DNA of 64,000 nucleotides from NCBI RefSeq assembly GCF_001904745.1, contig NZ_MRCD01000047.1, positions 1-64,000 on the forward strand. The letters are read 5' to 3'. Source of the DNA: Calothrix sp. HK-06. GTDB lineage: Bacteria > Cyanobacteriota > Cyanobacteriia > Cyanobacteriales > Nostocaceae. Shown here in pieces: positions 1 through 9,354 of this stretch. Within the stretch, counting starts at the first letter, position 1. Every line of letters begins with the position of its first letter. The notes beneath the pieces were generated by a model. That model was given only the letters and a program-made list of their open reading frames with translations, made no database searches and was not told where the DNA came from. Made by a program: the position numbers and the translations under genes.

Positions 1-2
1 TA

Positions 3-1676
3 GGCGCCCTCATCATCATATACTTGTACGATAAAGAGATTACATCCAAAGTAACAAACTTATATGATATAGTTTACTTAATTAGCATTGAAAGAGTAGA
101 TAAATGGCGTACTCCAAAAGCAATTACTACAGGTAGCAACTTAATTATCGCGATTGCACAAAATCCCTTCCCTGAAATTCGTAATGTAATTAAACCTATT
201 TTCAGGCGCCTAGCAATTCATAATCGAAGTTTACAATTTAAAATTGCAGTTGAATTTATTAAAATAATTGAGAATTCCACGATAAGTATTGATATACGTA
301 AGTTTTTAATAAGTATTGTACAAGAAAATATAAATATCTGGGCACAAGATATTAGTAAAGAATTTATTTACAAGCTGCTGCTGACAAATTATGATTTAGC
401 ACAATTAGCAAGTTTAGTCCTAGAAGTAAATCCATACATCAGTAAAGACTTTACCACTCAAGAAATTATTGAACTTGCTAACTCTCGATTTTTCAACGTC
501 CGTAAAGCTGTACAAAGAATATTACTACAATCTTCAGAAAGAATTCGTGTAAATCAAGAAGAAATTATCATATTAATAGGTCTATTAAATTCCGATTGGC
601 AAGATTCACGACAATTTGGAACTAAAATATTTACAGATGAGATTAAAATTAACGAACTTACACCTAAAATTATTATTAATATTTGTGACGCAGATAAAGA
701 GGAAGCTAGAATGCTGGGTTTAAATTTATTAAAACGTTATTAGCAGAATACACAAGAACCAGCAATAATCATTCAATTTATCCAACAACTAATCTTACTT
801 AAAAAACATCCAACTATTTATAAACGGATGTTGCACGCATTGCAAGAAAATATACAAGATTGGATATCAAATATTGACGAAAATATAATATTTAAAATTC
901 TACAAGCAAAATCATCTATCTTACAGGAATTTGGTTTTTATTTACTAAATTCAGATTTTGACCGCTTTGGCTTACAACTCACAACCAGCGAAATTATCCA
1001 ACTTGCCAATCATAATCTTGTTGCAGTCCGTGAAATTGGGCGCCAGCTATTTTCACAAAATTTAAATAATTACCGTAATAATACTCAAGAAATGTTAAGC
1101 GCAATAAAAATACTAGAGAGTAAATGGCAAGACACACGCGAATACGCCTTTAAAATATTTACAACAGAATTTGGAAAAAGCGAATATACATCTAGTATGT
1201 TGATTAGTATCTGTGATAGTACTGATGAAGAAGTTAGAAAGCTGGGACTACATTTATTAACTCAACATATGCAAGGCGCCGATATAGAAGAGTATGTTCT
1301 CAAGTTTAGCGAACATCCATCTAGCGATATGCAAATGTTTGTAACAAATTATTTAGAAACTCACGTAGCTAATAACATGAAGCATCTGCGCGCGTTGGTT
1401 CCATATTTTAATAGTGTACTATCTAGCGTTAACCGAAATGGTGGCGCCAAAAAACGTGTTTTAAGCTTTTTAGACAAAGAAGCGCAAAAAAGTGAAGAAG
1501 CAGCAATGATTATCACAGAAATAATTAAACGTCAATCAGCGACAATGGTTACTCGTGATAAGACAACAGCAATACAAATCATGCTGAAAATAAAAAAATC
1601 TTATCCACACCTTGAACTACCTATTCTCGTTCAAGATGTAATAGAAGAACGTAGAAAGAGCTTAATAATTACATAA
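3..1676 (+). pseudogene. HEAT/ARM-like repeat protein interrupted by an in-frame amber codon; 5' end outside window
   Basis: One reading frame stays open from the window edge to 1676 except for a single TAG at 741-743. The 28 codons after the stop (744-827) remain open in the same frame and lead straight into the downstream part. Both halves are alpha-helical and carry the same repeat of about 100 residues: FTTQEIIELAN...DSRQFGTKIFT...ICDADKEEARMLGLNLL upstream matches LTTSEIIQLAN...DTREYAFKIFT...ICDSTDEEVRKLGLHLL downstream. This shows they were one protein. HEAT/ARM-like solenoids usually act as protein-binding scaffolds; no catalytic domain is visible. The stop could be a nonsense mutation, a sequencing error or a read-through site. 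If translated separately, the second part could restart near 828. The terminator at 1980-2010 probably ends the transcript. Confidence 0.75.
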
Positions 1677-2164
1677 TATTTGACGCTTGATATTCGTCTG
1701 AATATAATAAGAGAGCAAACAAATAATTACGTGCTGTCTAGTTGGTATAGTGACCTTGCAATTAGGGTGGTGTATCGTCATCCGTGCTGTCAGCTAACAT
1801 ACGCATCTTTATTTATCTCTTCACTTGACACACTACGGAACCCATTTTCCCTGTGCGATTTTCGTAAAGTGAAATTAATGAGTTCCTTAGTGCTTGGAGT
1901 TAAGACAAATAAACCCAAGCGGTTTACGAAGGAAATCCAATAAAAGCAGCACGTACTTTCCTCTAAGAAATAATCTACTAAAAGAGACGTGAAAATCGCG
2001 TCTTTTTTAGTACCACTAAAATCAATATATATTAATCATATATACATATCAAGTTAGTGCGTAATTATAGGTACATGAAGTACAAAAATAAATATAACAA
2101 TGAGTGGGACAAGCATTCCTGACATTGGCATCAAATTAAGGCTGGTGTTCATATATTAGTGCCC
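1677..2164. other. intergenic region without a convincing gene
   Basis: 488 bases between the HEAT-like gene and the VapC remnant. A TTG-started frame at 1680-1943 exists but has no ribosome site, no recognisable domain and an atypical composition, so I do not call it. The only clear element is the terminator-like hairpin at 1980-2010. Confidence 0.5.
1980..2010 (+). terminator. rho-independent terminator-like hairpin
   Basis: AAAGAGACG and CGTCTTTTT pair over about 8 bp (one G-T) around a 9-nt loop, with the T-rich 3' arm running into TTTTTTA. It fits the end of the HEAT-like transcript. Confidence 0.6.
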
Positions 2165-2377
2165 TTAAGCTTGAAAGCGTACGTGTTGAAGGGAACGTAC
2201 TTGGACGATAGTTTCAAAATCACGATCGTTATGAATCAAAATTAAGTTATTTTCCAGTGCTGCTTGGGCAATACAACAATCAATTGGGCTACGAACAGTT
2301 AGTCCTCCACGACGTAAGTCATAATAGATACGCGCAGCTTCCTGCCAAGAATTTGCAGTGAGTTCATACGTTAACGT
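2165..2377 (-). pseudogene. VapC-type PIN-domain toxin, C-terminal remnant
   Basis: The minus strand encodes about 70 residues ending in a TAA at 2165-2167. They carry the C-terminal signature of VapC PIN ribonucleases: a YYDLRRGGLTVRSPIDCCIA stretch followed by NLILIHNDRDF, with the conserved Asp residues of the PIN active site. The frame is closed just upstream by a TAA at 2378-2380, no start codon is present, and the N-terminal half of the PIN fold and the partner antitoxin are missing. It is a decayed toxin-antitoxin locus and unlikely to make an active nuclease. Confidence 0.75.
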
Positions 2378-2647
2378 TTACGCTGCACCAATTTAAATAT
2401 TTAATAAAACTCTAGATTCTAGCCTGCGGCAAATGCTCCGCATTACGCTACGCTCAGAATAACATTTTATACCTTATACCATTTTTATATGAAGATGCAC
2501 ATTATTACTCTTAGCCCCTCTTATTAAGGGGGGTTGGGGGGATTTAATTGTATGCAGCTTCATATTAGATTGGTATTATCCCTCTTTTGTCACTATCGGG
2601 AAAATTGACGATTTTTCGATAATACAGCTAACGTAAAAATAAGGGTT

Positions 2648-3301
2648 TCACCCCAAAATGACAAAAGAGGGATTATGTAACTTTGCGAACATCTTTTTAT
2701 GAAACAAAAATCCTAAGCCTAAAATACTCAAAGCAAATGTACTATTATGCTCTGGCACTTTAGTTACTGTGTCTGTTTGCGTAAAGCTAAAATTGCGAAT
2801 TACATTAGAACCAATTTCTCCACTACTCACAGTTCTAAAACCCAAAATTGGCGCCTCTAAATTCGATGCTAGCACTCCAAAGAAACCTGAATCACCAAAA
2901 TTACCTAAACTTACACTACCAAAACTTTTGCTATCTTCAATTGCAAACGTACCCTTTTTGACATCAAAATCAAAGCTGAATCCTTTAACAGGGTTGGGAA
3001 AAGCAAACTCTTCTAAGCTTCCAGGAAATCCTAAACCTACTTCTAAACTACCTTGAGATACTCTGGCGCCACCTAAAAATCCAGAGTCTATATATTTTAA
3101 TCCACTGTCAAAAACTGTACTTGGTGTTATAAAGTCCTCTTCATTAAATTGTTCTGTCACAAGTAATTGGTTCTGTGTGGCATTGTTCCAGCTATTGCGG
3201 TCTGTAAATAATTGATAAGCTTGAGCGCGCGGTATTAAGCAAAGAGTTAAAAACACGGCATTAGCTGCAATTGCTACAATGTTGTATTTATTCTTTAGCA
3301 T
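2648..3301 (-). CDS. secreted protein with PEP-CTERM-like C-terminal anchor
   Basis: 217 aa. The N-terminus has a signal peptide (basic MLKNKYN, hydrophobic core, cleavage near AQA-YQ). The middle is a beta-rich globular region with many Gly, Phe and Asp residues. The C-terminal 35 residues look like a PEP-CTERM sorting tail: a VPEHNS motif, a hydrophobic helix (about 12 residues) and a basic end with HKK. The usual motif is VPEPS, so the His-Asn version is a variant. Such proteins are exported and processed by exosortase systems and often associate with the extracellular matrix. The gene stands alone; its specific role is unknown. Confidence 0.7.
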   Translation of the reverse strand: MLKNKYNIVAIAANAVFLTLCLIPRAQAYQLFTDRNSWNNATQNQLLVTEQFNEEDFITPSTVFDSGLKYIDSGFLGGARVSQGSLEVGLGFPGSLEEFAFPNPVKGFSFDFDVKKGTFAIEDSKSFGSVSLGNFGDSGFFGVLASNLEAPILGFRTVSSGEIGSNVIRNFSFTQTDTVTKVPEHNSTFALSILGLGFLFHKKMFAKLHNPSFVILG

Positions 3302-3702
3302 TGTTGTTAAATTATGTAAATATTAAGTATCTAATTTTTTTCTTATATTACCATATGAGCATAATTTTACAAAGTGGTTTCTTTTAACATCTAAAAAATT
3401 ATCAAAATTTCCTTTATCATGATTTATTTTGATTATTAAAAACATCACTACATTAAAAGTACAAACCTTTTTTATTAAGTAAAAATCTCATCAAGCTTTT
3501 AATAAACATATATTCTAGCCTGTGTAGGCAGGCTTTGTTCATATAGCCTCACCCTTCTAAGGTGTAGGCACCGATATACAACCAAAGGCAGAAGTTATTT
3601 ATGTGTGTGTCCAATATGTTTATGATTGGTTCATTCGGTTGCTCGGACTTTTTACGACTCTGAGACTGAATTGTCACCTTTGATAATACTGGAGACACTA
3701 GC
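3302..3702. other. divergent intergenic region upstream of csbD-like gene
   Basis: About 400 bases between two divergently transcribed exported-protein genes. It should hold both promoters, but I could not assign -35/-10 boxes with confidence. Very AT-rich from 3300 to 3480; no repeat or RNA gene was recognised. Confidence 0.4.
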
Positions 3703-4089
3703 ATGAAATTGGTTAAACGAGCAAGTCAGTTTTTATTAGTTGCGTTTTTGGCTGTAATTATCGCCATTGGAAATGTTGGCGCCGCATTTGCGAGTACACT
3801 AGAAGCGGGTAATGTATATATAGCTAATAATTCAGTAGGTTTGGGTAATCAAGTTAAGGGTACTGTTCAAAAGGCTCAAGGCAAAGCTCAGGAAACTTAC
3901 GGCAACCTAACTGGAGACAGAGATACACAAGTTCAAGGTAAAGCAAAACAAGCTGAAGGTGAAATTCGTACAACTTATCCCATTTCTGAAACCGAAATTG
4001 AAGGTCAAGCTAGACAGGCTGAAAATAATATCTACCGCTACCAGACTAGTGAGAATAAAGAAGACAAGTTAACTCAAGCTGTAGACTAG
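3703..4089 (+). CDS. CsbD-like stress protein with signal peptide
   Basis: 128 aa. Residues 1-31 form a signal peptide or membrane anchor (KLVKRASQ, long hydrophobic stretch, AFA-S). Residues about 48-105 contain two CsbD-type helical repeats: GLGNQVKGTVQKAQGKAQE with TYGNLTGDRDTQVQGKA, then AEGEIRTTY...IEGQARQAE. CsbD proteins are small, hydrophilic and often induced by general stress; their molecular role is unclear. In cyanobacteria an exported or membrane-attached form is common. The ATG start has GGAGAC about 10 bases upstream. A strong terminator follows at 4121-4151, so the gene is monocistronic. Confidence 0.85.
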   Translation: MKLVKRASQFLLVAFLAVIIAIGNVGAAFASTLEAGNVYIANNSVGLGNQVKGTVQKAQGKAQETYGNLTGDRDTQVQGKAKQAEGEIRTTYPISETEIEGQARQAENNIYRYQTSENKEDKLTQAVD

Positions 4090-4120
4090 AACCGTAATAA
4101 ATAGTAGTAATAACCGAACA

Positions 4121-4151
4121 AACGAGGTATTTTATAATATCTCGTTTTTTT
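4121..4151 (+). terminator. terminator of csbD-like gene
   Basis: AACGAGGTATT pairs with AATATCTCGTT in a stem of about 11 bp around a short AT loop and is followed by a run of seven T. Confidence 0.8.
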
Positions 4152-4226
4152 GTCTGAAAACATATGCTGACATTTTTTTGTCATATTTAATTTACACACT
4201 ATAGATATACAGCACTTACACACTCT

Positions 4227-5480
4227 ATGTCCGTAAAACCACAAACTAAATCCTGGCTTAAGGTTGTACTGGCAACGTCATTATTTATCATACCCCCAGC
4301 TTGTGCGATTCAATCTAACATAATAAACGCAGTAGAACCAACCGTTAAACAAAAAACTCAAAATCAAACTTCTAATCAAGCTTATACAGATGTACAAAAC
4401 TTAATTAATATGGGTCCGCGTGTTGCTGGCACTCCTACAAACGAGAAAGCAAGCGCTTATATAGAGCAGCAATATCGCAAAGCTGGTTACAGAACTCGTA
4501 TTCAAACCTTTAGCTACTCTAAATTTCGGGACTCTGGCTCAAATTTAACGGTAGATGGAAGAAACATTAAAGCCAGCGCATTTAAAGGTTCGGCGCCTGG
4601 TAAACTTTCAGCAAGACTCGTAGCAGTTCCTAACTTTGGGCGTGCAAACGATTTTGCCACAGTTAACGTCAAAGGCGCAATAGCACTTGTTAAACGTGGA
4701 GAAATACGATTTTCAGAAAAAGTTACCAATGCTATAAATGCAGGCGCCATTGGTGTAGTCATAGTCAATAATAAAGCTGGCAACCTTACATATGGTACAT
4801 TAACCCAAAACTCACAAATACCTGTTTTAGGTATATCAGGTGATGACGGCAACAAGCTTTATGCACGGGCAGCACTTACTATTAACCTCAACGCTAACGG
4901 TCAAAACATTGATGTTACTGGACGTAATGTCATTGCTTATCAAGAAGGTGTTACACAACCGCGCGTGATTTTAGGTGGTCATTTTGACTCGGTAGAAGGT
5001 GCCCCAGGAGCAAATGATAATGCTTCGGGAACTGCGGTAGTGCTTGATATTGCGCGGAAAGTTTCAAAAACACCCTTAGCTCGTGAAGCTTGGTTTATTG
5101 CTTTCGACGGAGAAGAAGACGGTTTGCATGGTTCACGCGCATTTGTTGACGCTGCAACTCCACAGTTCCTTAGCGAACTAAAAGGGATGATGAACTTTGA
5201 TATGGTTGGAGTGAACAACAAATTGCTAATTGGCGGTAGTTCAGATTTAACCAAATTAGCCCAAGTTGTTCAACCAAAAGCTGAGTTATTCGGCGCCAGC
5301 TACGCAAACGGCGCCAGTGACCACGCTCCCTTCGCTGCCAAAGGTGTACCTATTCTGTTTTTCTATCGCGGTATGGAACCAAACTACCATTCACCGAACG
5401 ATAAAACCGTAGACCCAAAACTACTTGATGAAACTACTCAAGCTGGTTTGGATATTTTCAAACGCTTAATAAGCAATTAA
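4227..5480 (+). CDS. exported M28-family metallo-aminopeptidase with PA insert
   Basis: 417 aa. An N-terminal export signal (hydrophobic [17 protein letters not shown], perhaps lipoprotein-like although PPAC is a poor lipobox) is followed by the lid region NMGPRVAGT..., a protease-associated (PA) domain around residues 110-220, and the M28 catalytic domain. The two-zinc ligands are visible in order: His-Asp in GGHFDSV, Asp in GANDNASG, Glu-Glu in FDGEEDG, Asp in NFDMVG and His in NYHSPND. The family cleaves N-terminal residues from peptides outside the cytoplasm. It lies 35 bases upstream of another exported protease on the same strand, so the two probably form an extracytoplasmic proteolysis operon. 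Confidence 0.9.
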   Translation: MSVKPQTKSWLKVVLATSLFIIPPACAIQSNIINAVEPTVKQKTQNQTSNQAYTDVQNLINMGPRVAGTPTNEKASAYIEQQYRKAGYRTRIQTFSYSKFRDSGSNLTVDGRNIKASAFKGSAPGKLSARLVAVPNFGRANDFATVNVKGAIALVKRGEIRFSEKVTNAINAGAIGVVIVNNKAGNLTYGTLTQNSQIPVLGISGDDGNKLYARAALTINLNANGQNIDVTGRNVIAYQEGVTQPRVILGGHFDSVEGAPGANDNASGTAVVLDIARKVSKTPLAREAWFIAFDGEEDGLHGSRAFVDAATPQFLSELKGMMNFDMVGVNNKLLIGGSSDLTKLAQVVQPKAELFGASYANGASDHAPFAAKGVPILFFYRGMEPNYHSPNDKTVDPKLLDETTQAGLDIFKRLISN

Positions 5481-5515
5481 TAGTTTATCTACTTACTTAC
5501 ACTAGGATAATTGCA

Positions 5516-6289
5516 ATGTCTTTTACAGCTAATAAAAGTACAATAGCTACTTTATCTTTATTAACCTTTGGAGCAATGGCTGCTTTTTTAGGGCCACAAG
5601 TAGTGCCAGCATCAACACAAGTACCTTTCGAGTCATCTCCATCATTCGCTGCTAATGATGATAATTTTGTTGCTGCGGCAGTTGAACGAACAGGCCCTGC
5701 CGTTGTGCGAATTGACTCATCGCGTACTTTTCAAAATTCCGATAGCTTCAGCGGTCAGAGAGTTGCGCGCGGTACAGGTTCAGGATTTATATTTAGGCAA
5801 GATGGTTTAATTCTGACAAATGCTCACGTAGTAGATGGCGCCGACCGAGTAACAGTAACCCTCACTTCGGGGCGCCGTTATCCAGGTAGAGTAATAGGAG
5901 AAGACCGACGTATGGATGTAGCAGTAGTAGAAATTCAAGCTAACAATTTACCTGTTGTAAATATGGGTAACTCTGACCGACTCAAACCAGGTGAGTGGGC
6001 AATAGCAATAGGCAACCCCCTCGGTTTAGACAACACCGTCACCGTAGGCATTATAAGCGGTACTGGTCGAAGCAGTCGTGATATAGGCGCCCGTGGTCGC
6101 AACGTCAACTTTATTCAAACAGACGCAGCTATTAACCCAGGTAACTCAGGTGGTCCACTATTAAACCAACGCGGACAAGTAATAGGTATTAATACTGCTA
6201 TTATTCAAGGCGCCCAAGGACTAGGTTTTGCTATCCCCATCAACCAAGCGCAGCAAATAGCCAACCAATTAATATCACAAGCATCATAA
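5516..6289 (+). CDS. exported trypsin-like (HhoA/DegP-type) serine protease without PDZ domain
   Basis: 257 aa. Signal peptide at residues 1-32 (cleavage near VPA-S), then a chymotrypsin-fold domain with the complete triad His104 (TNAHVV), Asp134 (MDVAVVE) and Ser211 (GNSGGPL). The chain stops just after the [16 protein letters not shown] segment where HhoA/HhoB/HtrA relatives continue into a PDZ domain. It is therefore about 130 residues shorter than usual. No PDZ-like coding remnant is visible downstream, and the TAA is followed by a dispersed repeat. Without PDZ, assembly and substrate choice should differ from DegP. Co-oriented with the M28 peptidase and closely spaced. Confidence 0.9.
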   Translation: MSFTANKSTIATLSLLTFGAMAAFLGPQVVPASTQVPFESSPSFAANDDNFVAAAVERTGPAVVRIDSSRTFQNSDSFSGQRVARGTGSGFIFRQDGLILTNAHVVDGADRVTVTLTSGRRYPGRVIGEDRRMDVAVVEIQANNLPVVNMGNSDRLKPGEWAIAIGNPLGLDNTVTVGIISGTGRSSRDIGARGRNVNFIQTDAAINPGNSGGPLLNQRGQVIGINTAIIQGAQGLGFAIPINQAQQIANQLISQAS

Positions 6290-6300
6290 AACCTATAAAC

Positions 6301-6353
6301 TGTCATTCTGAGCGCAGCGTAAAGCGGAGCTTTACACTACGTTCAGCATGACA
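6301..6353. repeat. dispersed intergenic repeat with terminal inverted halves
   Basis: Begins TGTCATTCTGAGCG and ends CGTTCAGCATGACA, which are partial inverted copies. A related, longer version lies at 62,045-62,150 in this window. Such units are common between cyanobacterial genes and are probably non-autonomous repeats; here it could also end convergent transcripts. Confidence 0.6.
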
Positions 6354-6361
6354 CTGAATAC

Positions 6362-6904
6362 CTAATCAAATTCATTTACATCAAAAGCACGCCAGGTAAG
6401 ACTAATTCGTGAATCAACCCCTTTTTGTTTATTTATAGCATGTACCCATTCATTCTGAATCGCTGAATCCATATATAACAGTGAACCTGGCGAGAGCGTA
6501 AAAATGTGCCGTATATTTTTATTTTTCTTATTGCGGTAAGTGATGTTACGAGGGTGTCCAAGTGATACAATTGCCACACCAGTTCCTGCTTGCAAAGCGC
6601 TTGTGTCATCAGAATGAAAACCCATCTTATTATTACCAGTTTCGTAATAATTCAGCAAACAATTGTTGAACTTGACCCCAAGTTGACTTAAAAGTTTGGA
6701 CTGGATGGGCACAAGAACTGGATGCATCGGCGCCATTGCATAACTCATTTGTAAATAATTATACGGGACACCAAATGATGCTGTTTTACGCGCTTTCATG
6801 CTTTCATCCCATTTAACTGTTGACAGCAATGTTTGAAAAATAACCCACTGTGTATCTAGAAAATCTTCAATAATGAGAAGGTTTGGTGTTTCAATTTCAG
6901 CCAT
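6362..6904 (-). CDS. AlkB-like 2-oxoglutarate/Fe(II) dioxygenase
   Basis: 180 aa, close to the usual AlkB size. The iron ligands His97 and Asp99 (GFHSDD) and His155 (WVHAINK) are present, followed by the 2-oxoglutarate-binding arginines Arg166 and Arg172 in SRISLTWR. The N-terminal region (PYNYLQMSYAMAPMHP) corresponds to the nucleotide-recognition lid. The family oxidatively removes alkyl groups from bases in DNA or RNA. The gene is single, on the minus strand, with no Ada or other repair partner nearby. Substrate cannot be read from the sequence. Confidence 0.88.
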   Translation of the reverse strand: MAEIETPNLLIIEDFLDTQWVIFQTLLSTVKWDESMKARKTASFGVPYNYLQMSYAMAPMHPVLVPIQSKLLSQLGVKFNNCLLNYYETGNNKMGFHSDDTSALQAGTGVAIVSLGHPRNITYRNKKNKNIRHIFTLSPGSLLYMDSAIQNEWVHAINKQKGVDSRISLTWRAFDVNEFD

Positions 6905-7032
6905 TTTTGTACGTTAATTAGTTTTGGGTATGGAGTATTTAACATTTGTAAGCCCAAAATAACACGCGCTTACAATTCCGTATAGTTCGAGTAATCATAT
7001 AGTTATTATACCCGTAAATATTAGCAATAAGC

Positions 7033-7203
7033 CTATTTAAAGTTAGTTCTTTTGTATTCAAAAATTTTGCAAGCTGCACTTAACAATTCTGCCTTGTTGC
7101 CAGGTAATCCTGCATCAATCATCCTTGTTTCAAATTTGCCTCTACGTAGAGTTTTAGTCGTAAATGCTGATAACCCTTGTATCGTATGTTTATCAAGAGT
7201 CAT
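7033..7203 (-). CDS. small protein, second gene of an overlapping pair
   Basis: 56 aa (MTLDKHTIQGLSAF...RRGKFETRMIDAGLPGNKAELLSAACKIFE...). It starts inside the end of the gene at 7193-7432 (ATGACTCTTGA overlap, 11 bases, -1 frame relationship), which points to translational coupling. The segment GKFETRMIDAGLPGN followed by a helix looks like a conserved folded motif, but I do not recognise the family. Stop TAG at 7033-7035. The plus-strand frame over the same bases appears to be its shadow. Confidence 0.5.
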   Translation of the reverse strand: MTLDKHTIQGLSAFTTKTLRRGKFETRMIDAGLPGNKAELLSAACKIFEYKRTNFK

Positions 7204-7432
7204 AGCTACCTTGATATGTTGTAAATATTTGATATCCTGGTAATACTAGCGCGATTCCCGTAGAACTGTGAATCATTCCAGGATATTTGTAGGGATTATC
7301 AGGTATTGCCCCACCAATTCTAAAAGTGAAGTATGGACACCAAAAGTATAATTCTAGTATCAATAAATCCATACTGTAAGCTATTGCACGAAGTTTTTCT
7401 TGTCTGTTAATTAAAGTTTGTTTAGTGTCCAT
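7193..7432 (-). CDS. hypothetical small protein, first gene of an overlapping pair
   Basis: 79 aa when started at the ATG whose first base is 7432, preceded at suitable distance by GAAAGG. An upstream alternative start adds five residues. The N-terminal half is helical (TKQTLINRQEKLRAIAYSMD), the centre is aromatic (LYFWCPYFTFRIGG) and the C-terminus is Gly/Pro/Tyr rich. Family not recognised. Its stop overlaps the start of the 56-aa gene at 7033-7203, so the two are probably made together. No toxin or antitoxin motif is obvious. Confidence 0.5.
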   Translation of the reverse strand: MDTKQTLINRQEKLRAIAYSMDLLILELYFWCPYFTFRIGGAIPDNPYKYPGMIHSSTGIALVLPGYQIFTTYQGSYDS

Positions 7433-7953
7433 TGATATACCTTTCACGAAAAAAATATTTATGCAATATTAATTTTAACTAATCAAGCTTAATTTCACAA
7501 GTTATTGAGACAATTTAGCAATAAAAGAGGTAAAACTACTGAAGTATGCGATGAAATATTTACATATAAGTTAATCTCATTTAACAGTTTTGCGGCAACA
7601 AAGCTAACTTGTATTTCTTTATATTTTAATGCATCAACAAGTACAAGGACTGCCCATTTTTTGAAACCTCAATGTTAAATTAGCAGTTAATAACTTGTAT
7701 CCTTTAAAATGGTTATCGTTCAATCCTAACGTTAGAATATCCATCGTTTGCGTTTTTATAACAGCTCCTACTCTCTTGAAATTAACGCTTATTCCAGGTT
7801 GGCTAATCACTAATATAGTTAGTATAAGTACAAAATACCAGATAAACAACGAGTATAAACACCCTTAGTGCCCTATATAATAATGACAACTAAAAGACAC
7901 ATCGATTTTATACGAGGTAATTATAATCAGGATGCCGAATATGTATAAAATCT

Positions 7954-9102
7954 ATGTTAAAGCGTTTTTCTAAACTAAAGTATTTTGTTCCTCTGCTAAC
8001 ATTCACTTTAATAACAGGGTGTGTAAACAAAAGTAAAGATAAAGCTGTATTCAATGCAGTTAAAGTTAATACACTGACAGAAGTAACAGGCGCCGATGAA
8101 AAAATTCCTAAGTATAATCACATATTTGTCATTATTGCAGAAAATAAAGCTTACAGTCAAATGATAGGTAATGGTAAAAATACTCCTAATTTGACTAACT
8201 TAGCAAATACTTATGGACTAGCAACAAACTTTTACGGTGAAGTTCATCCAAGTGAAGCTAATTATATTGCAATACTTGGAGGTAGTACCTTTGGTATTCA
8301 TGATGATGATGCTTATTATTGCCAAGCTGGAAGTTCTGACCGTTTTTGTCATAATTCCAAAAAAGCCGACTACGCTAATCATACAATCGATAGTCGCAGT
8401 TTAATGGACCAACTCGAAGAAAATAAATTAACTTGGAAAGGGTATTTTGAAGATATTCCAACTCCTGGTTCGTCATCTGTTGTTTATCCTGATGCAAAAC
8501 GTGCGCTTTACGCTTCAAAGCATAACGGGTTCATGAACTTCAAAAAATTACAAAATGACCCTGACATTACAAATAAAATTGTTGGATTAAATCAGTTAGC
8601 TACTGACCTACAATCTAATAAGGCGCCTAACTACAGCCATATTATCTTAAATCAGTGTGATGAAATGCATGGACTTGCAGAATGTCCTAATATGAACAAT
8701 TTAATAGCAGTAGGAGATAAGCAGATAGGTAATATAGTCAGTCAAATACAAAATTCTAAATTATGGAAATCAAAAGAAAACAACGCGATAGTTATTACCT
8801 GGGATGAAGACGATAACCCAATAGTAAAAACCGAAACTCAGGGTTGTTGTGGTACTGACTCAAAAAGTAAGGCAAACTTTGGTGGTGGGCACATTGCCAC
8901 TATTGTTATTACGAATCATGGTGTACGTCATGTTGTTGATGCAACACCTTATAACCATTATTCACTATTGCGAACTACTGAAGATGCTTTTGGAATTCAC
9001 GAATATTTAAATTATGCGGGTGACACAGAACACGGTGTTAAACCAATGACCAGCTTATTTGCAACATCAGAAAATCAGATTTCTTTTCAAACCACAAAAT
9101 AA
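7954..9102 (+). CDS. lipoprotein phosphoesterase (PF04185-type acid phosphatase / phospholipase C family)
   Basis: 382 aa. Lipobox LITGC near residue 23 indicates a lipid-anchored exported protein. The mature part has the alkaline-phosphatase-superfamily layout seen in phosphoesterase-family enzymes: FVIIAENKAYSQMIG (metal-binding Glu-Asn in place of the usual nucleophile motif), TPNLTNLANTYGLATNFY, HPSEANYI, later ITWDEDD and a GGGHIATIVIT metal site, then NHYSLLRTTEDAFG. The family hydrolyses phosphomonoesters or phospholipids outside the cell, often for phosphate scavenging. The gene stands alone with no obvious Pho box that I could identify. Confidence 0.85.
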   Translation: MLKRFSKLKYFVPLLTFTLITGCVNKSKDKAVFNAVKVNTLTEVTGADEKIPKYNHIFVIIAENKAYSQMIGNGKNTPNLTNLANTYGLATNFYGEVHPSEANYIAILGGSTFGIHDDDAYYCQAGSSDRFCHNSKKADYANHTIDSRSLMDQLEENKLTWKGYFEDIPTPGSSSVVYPDAKRALYASKHNGFMNFKKLQNDPDITNKIVGLNQLATDLQSNKAPNYSHIILNQCDEMHGLAECPNMNNLIAVGDKQIGNIVSQIQNSKLWKSKENNAIVITWDEDDNPIVKTETQGCCGTDSKSKANFGGGHIATIVITNHGVRHVVDATPYNHYSLLRTTEDAFGIHEYLNYAGDTEHGVKPMTSLFATSENQISFQTTK

Positions 9103-9131
9103 TAAACGGCGCCGAATGAAGCTTCTTATTG

Positions 9132-9190
9132 ATGCAAATGGCGCCAGTCTTAATGGGATGGCGCCATATATGGGAACATACCTATTTACA
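9132..9190. repeat. 59-bp direct repeat, left copy
   Basis: Matches 10,086-10,144 with two mismatches. It carries two GGCGCC sites 20 bp apart and, read in frame, encodes ...NGASLNGMAPYMGTYLFT. The two copies bracket the toxin-antitoxin pair at 9355-9916. Confidence 0.8.
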
Positions 9191-9234
9191 GTGGTGGTTG
9201 TTCGCAGTTTGCGTTTTGATTAAATGCACGACGT

Positions 9235-9264
9235 GTAGAGACGCTCACATGTGAGCGTCTCTAC
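9235..9264. repeat. 30-bp perfect palindrome
   Basis: GTAGAGACGCTCACA and its exact reverse complement meet without a spacer. This is a typical cyanobacterial REP-like palindrome of the GTAGAGACG family and may act as a weak terminator after the phosphoesterase gene. Confidence 0.8.
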
Positions 9265-9354
9265 AACAAAACAACATTATTTGTATCAATTCTGTATGGC
9301 GTAATATATCGGTTATAGTACAATATATGTAAAATTTTATGGGAAGTTGGAAAA

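Noticed and set aside
1680-1943. TTG-started frame of 87 codons after the HEAT-like gene
   Set aside because: No ribosome site, no recognisable motif; next to a terminator and within a degenerate region.
7052-7243. Plus-strand frame of 63 codons
   Set aside because: Antisense to the better supported 56-aa gene at 7033-7203, whose reading frame shows a motif.
7634-7849. Minus-strand frame of 71 codons with a hydrophobic start
   Set aside because: No ribosome site or domain; the C-terminal part looks like translated intergenic repeat.
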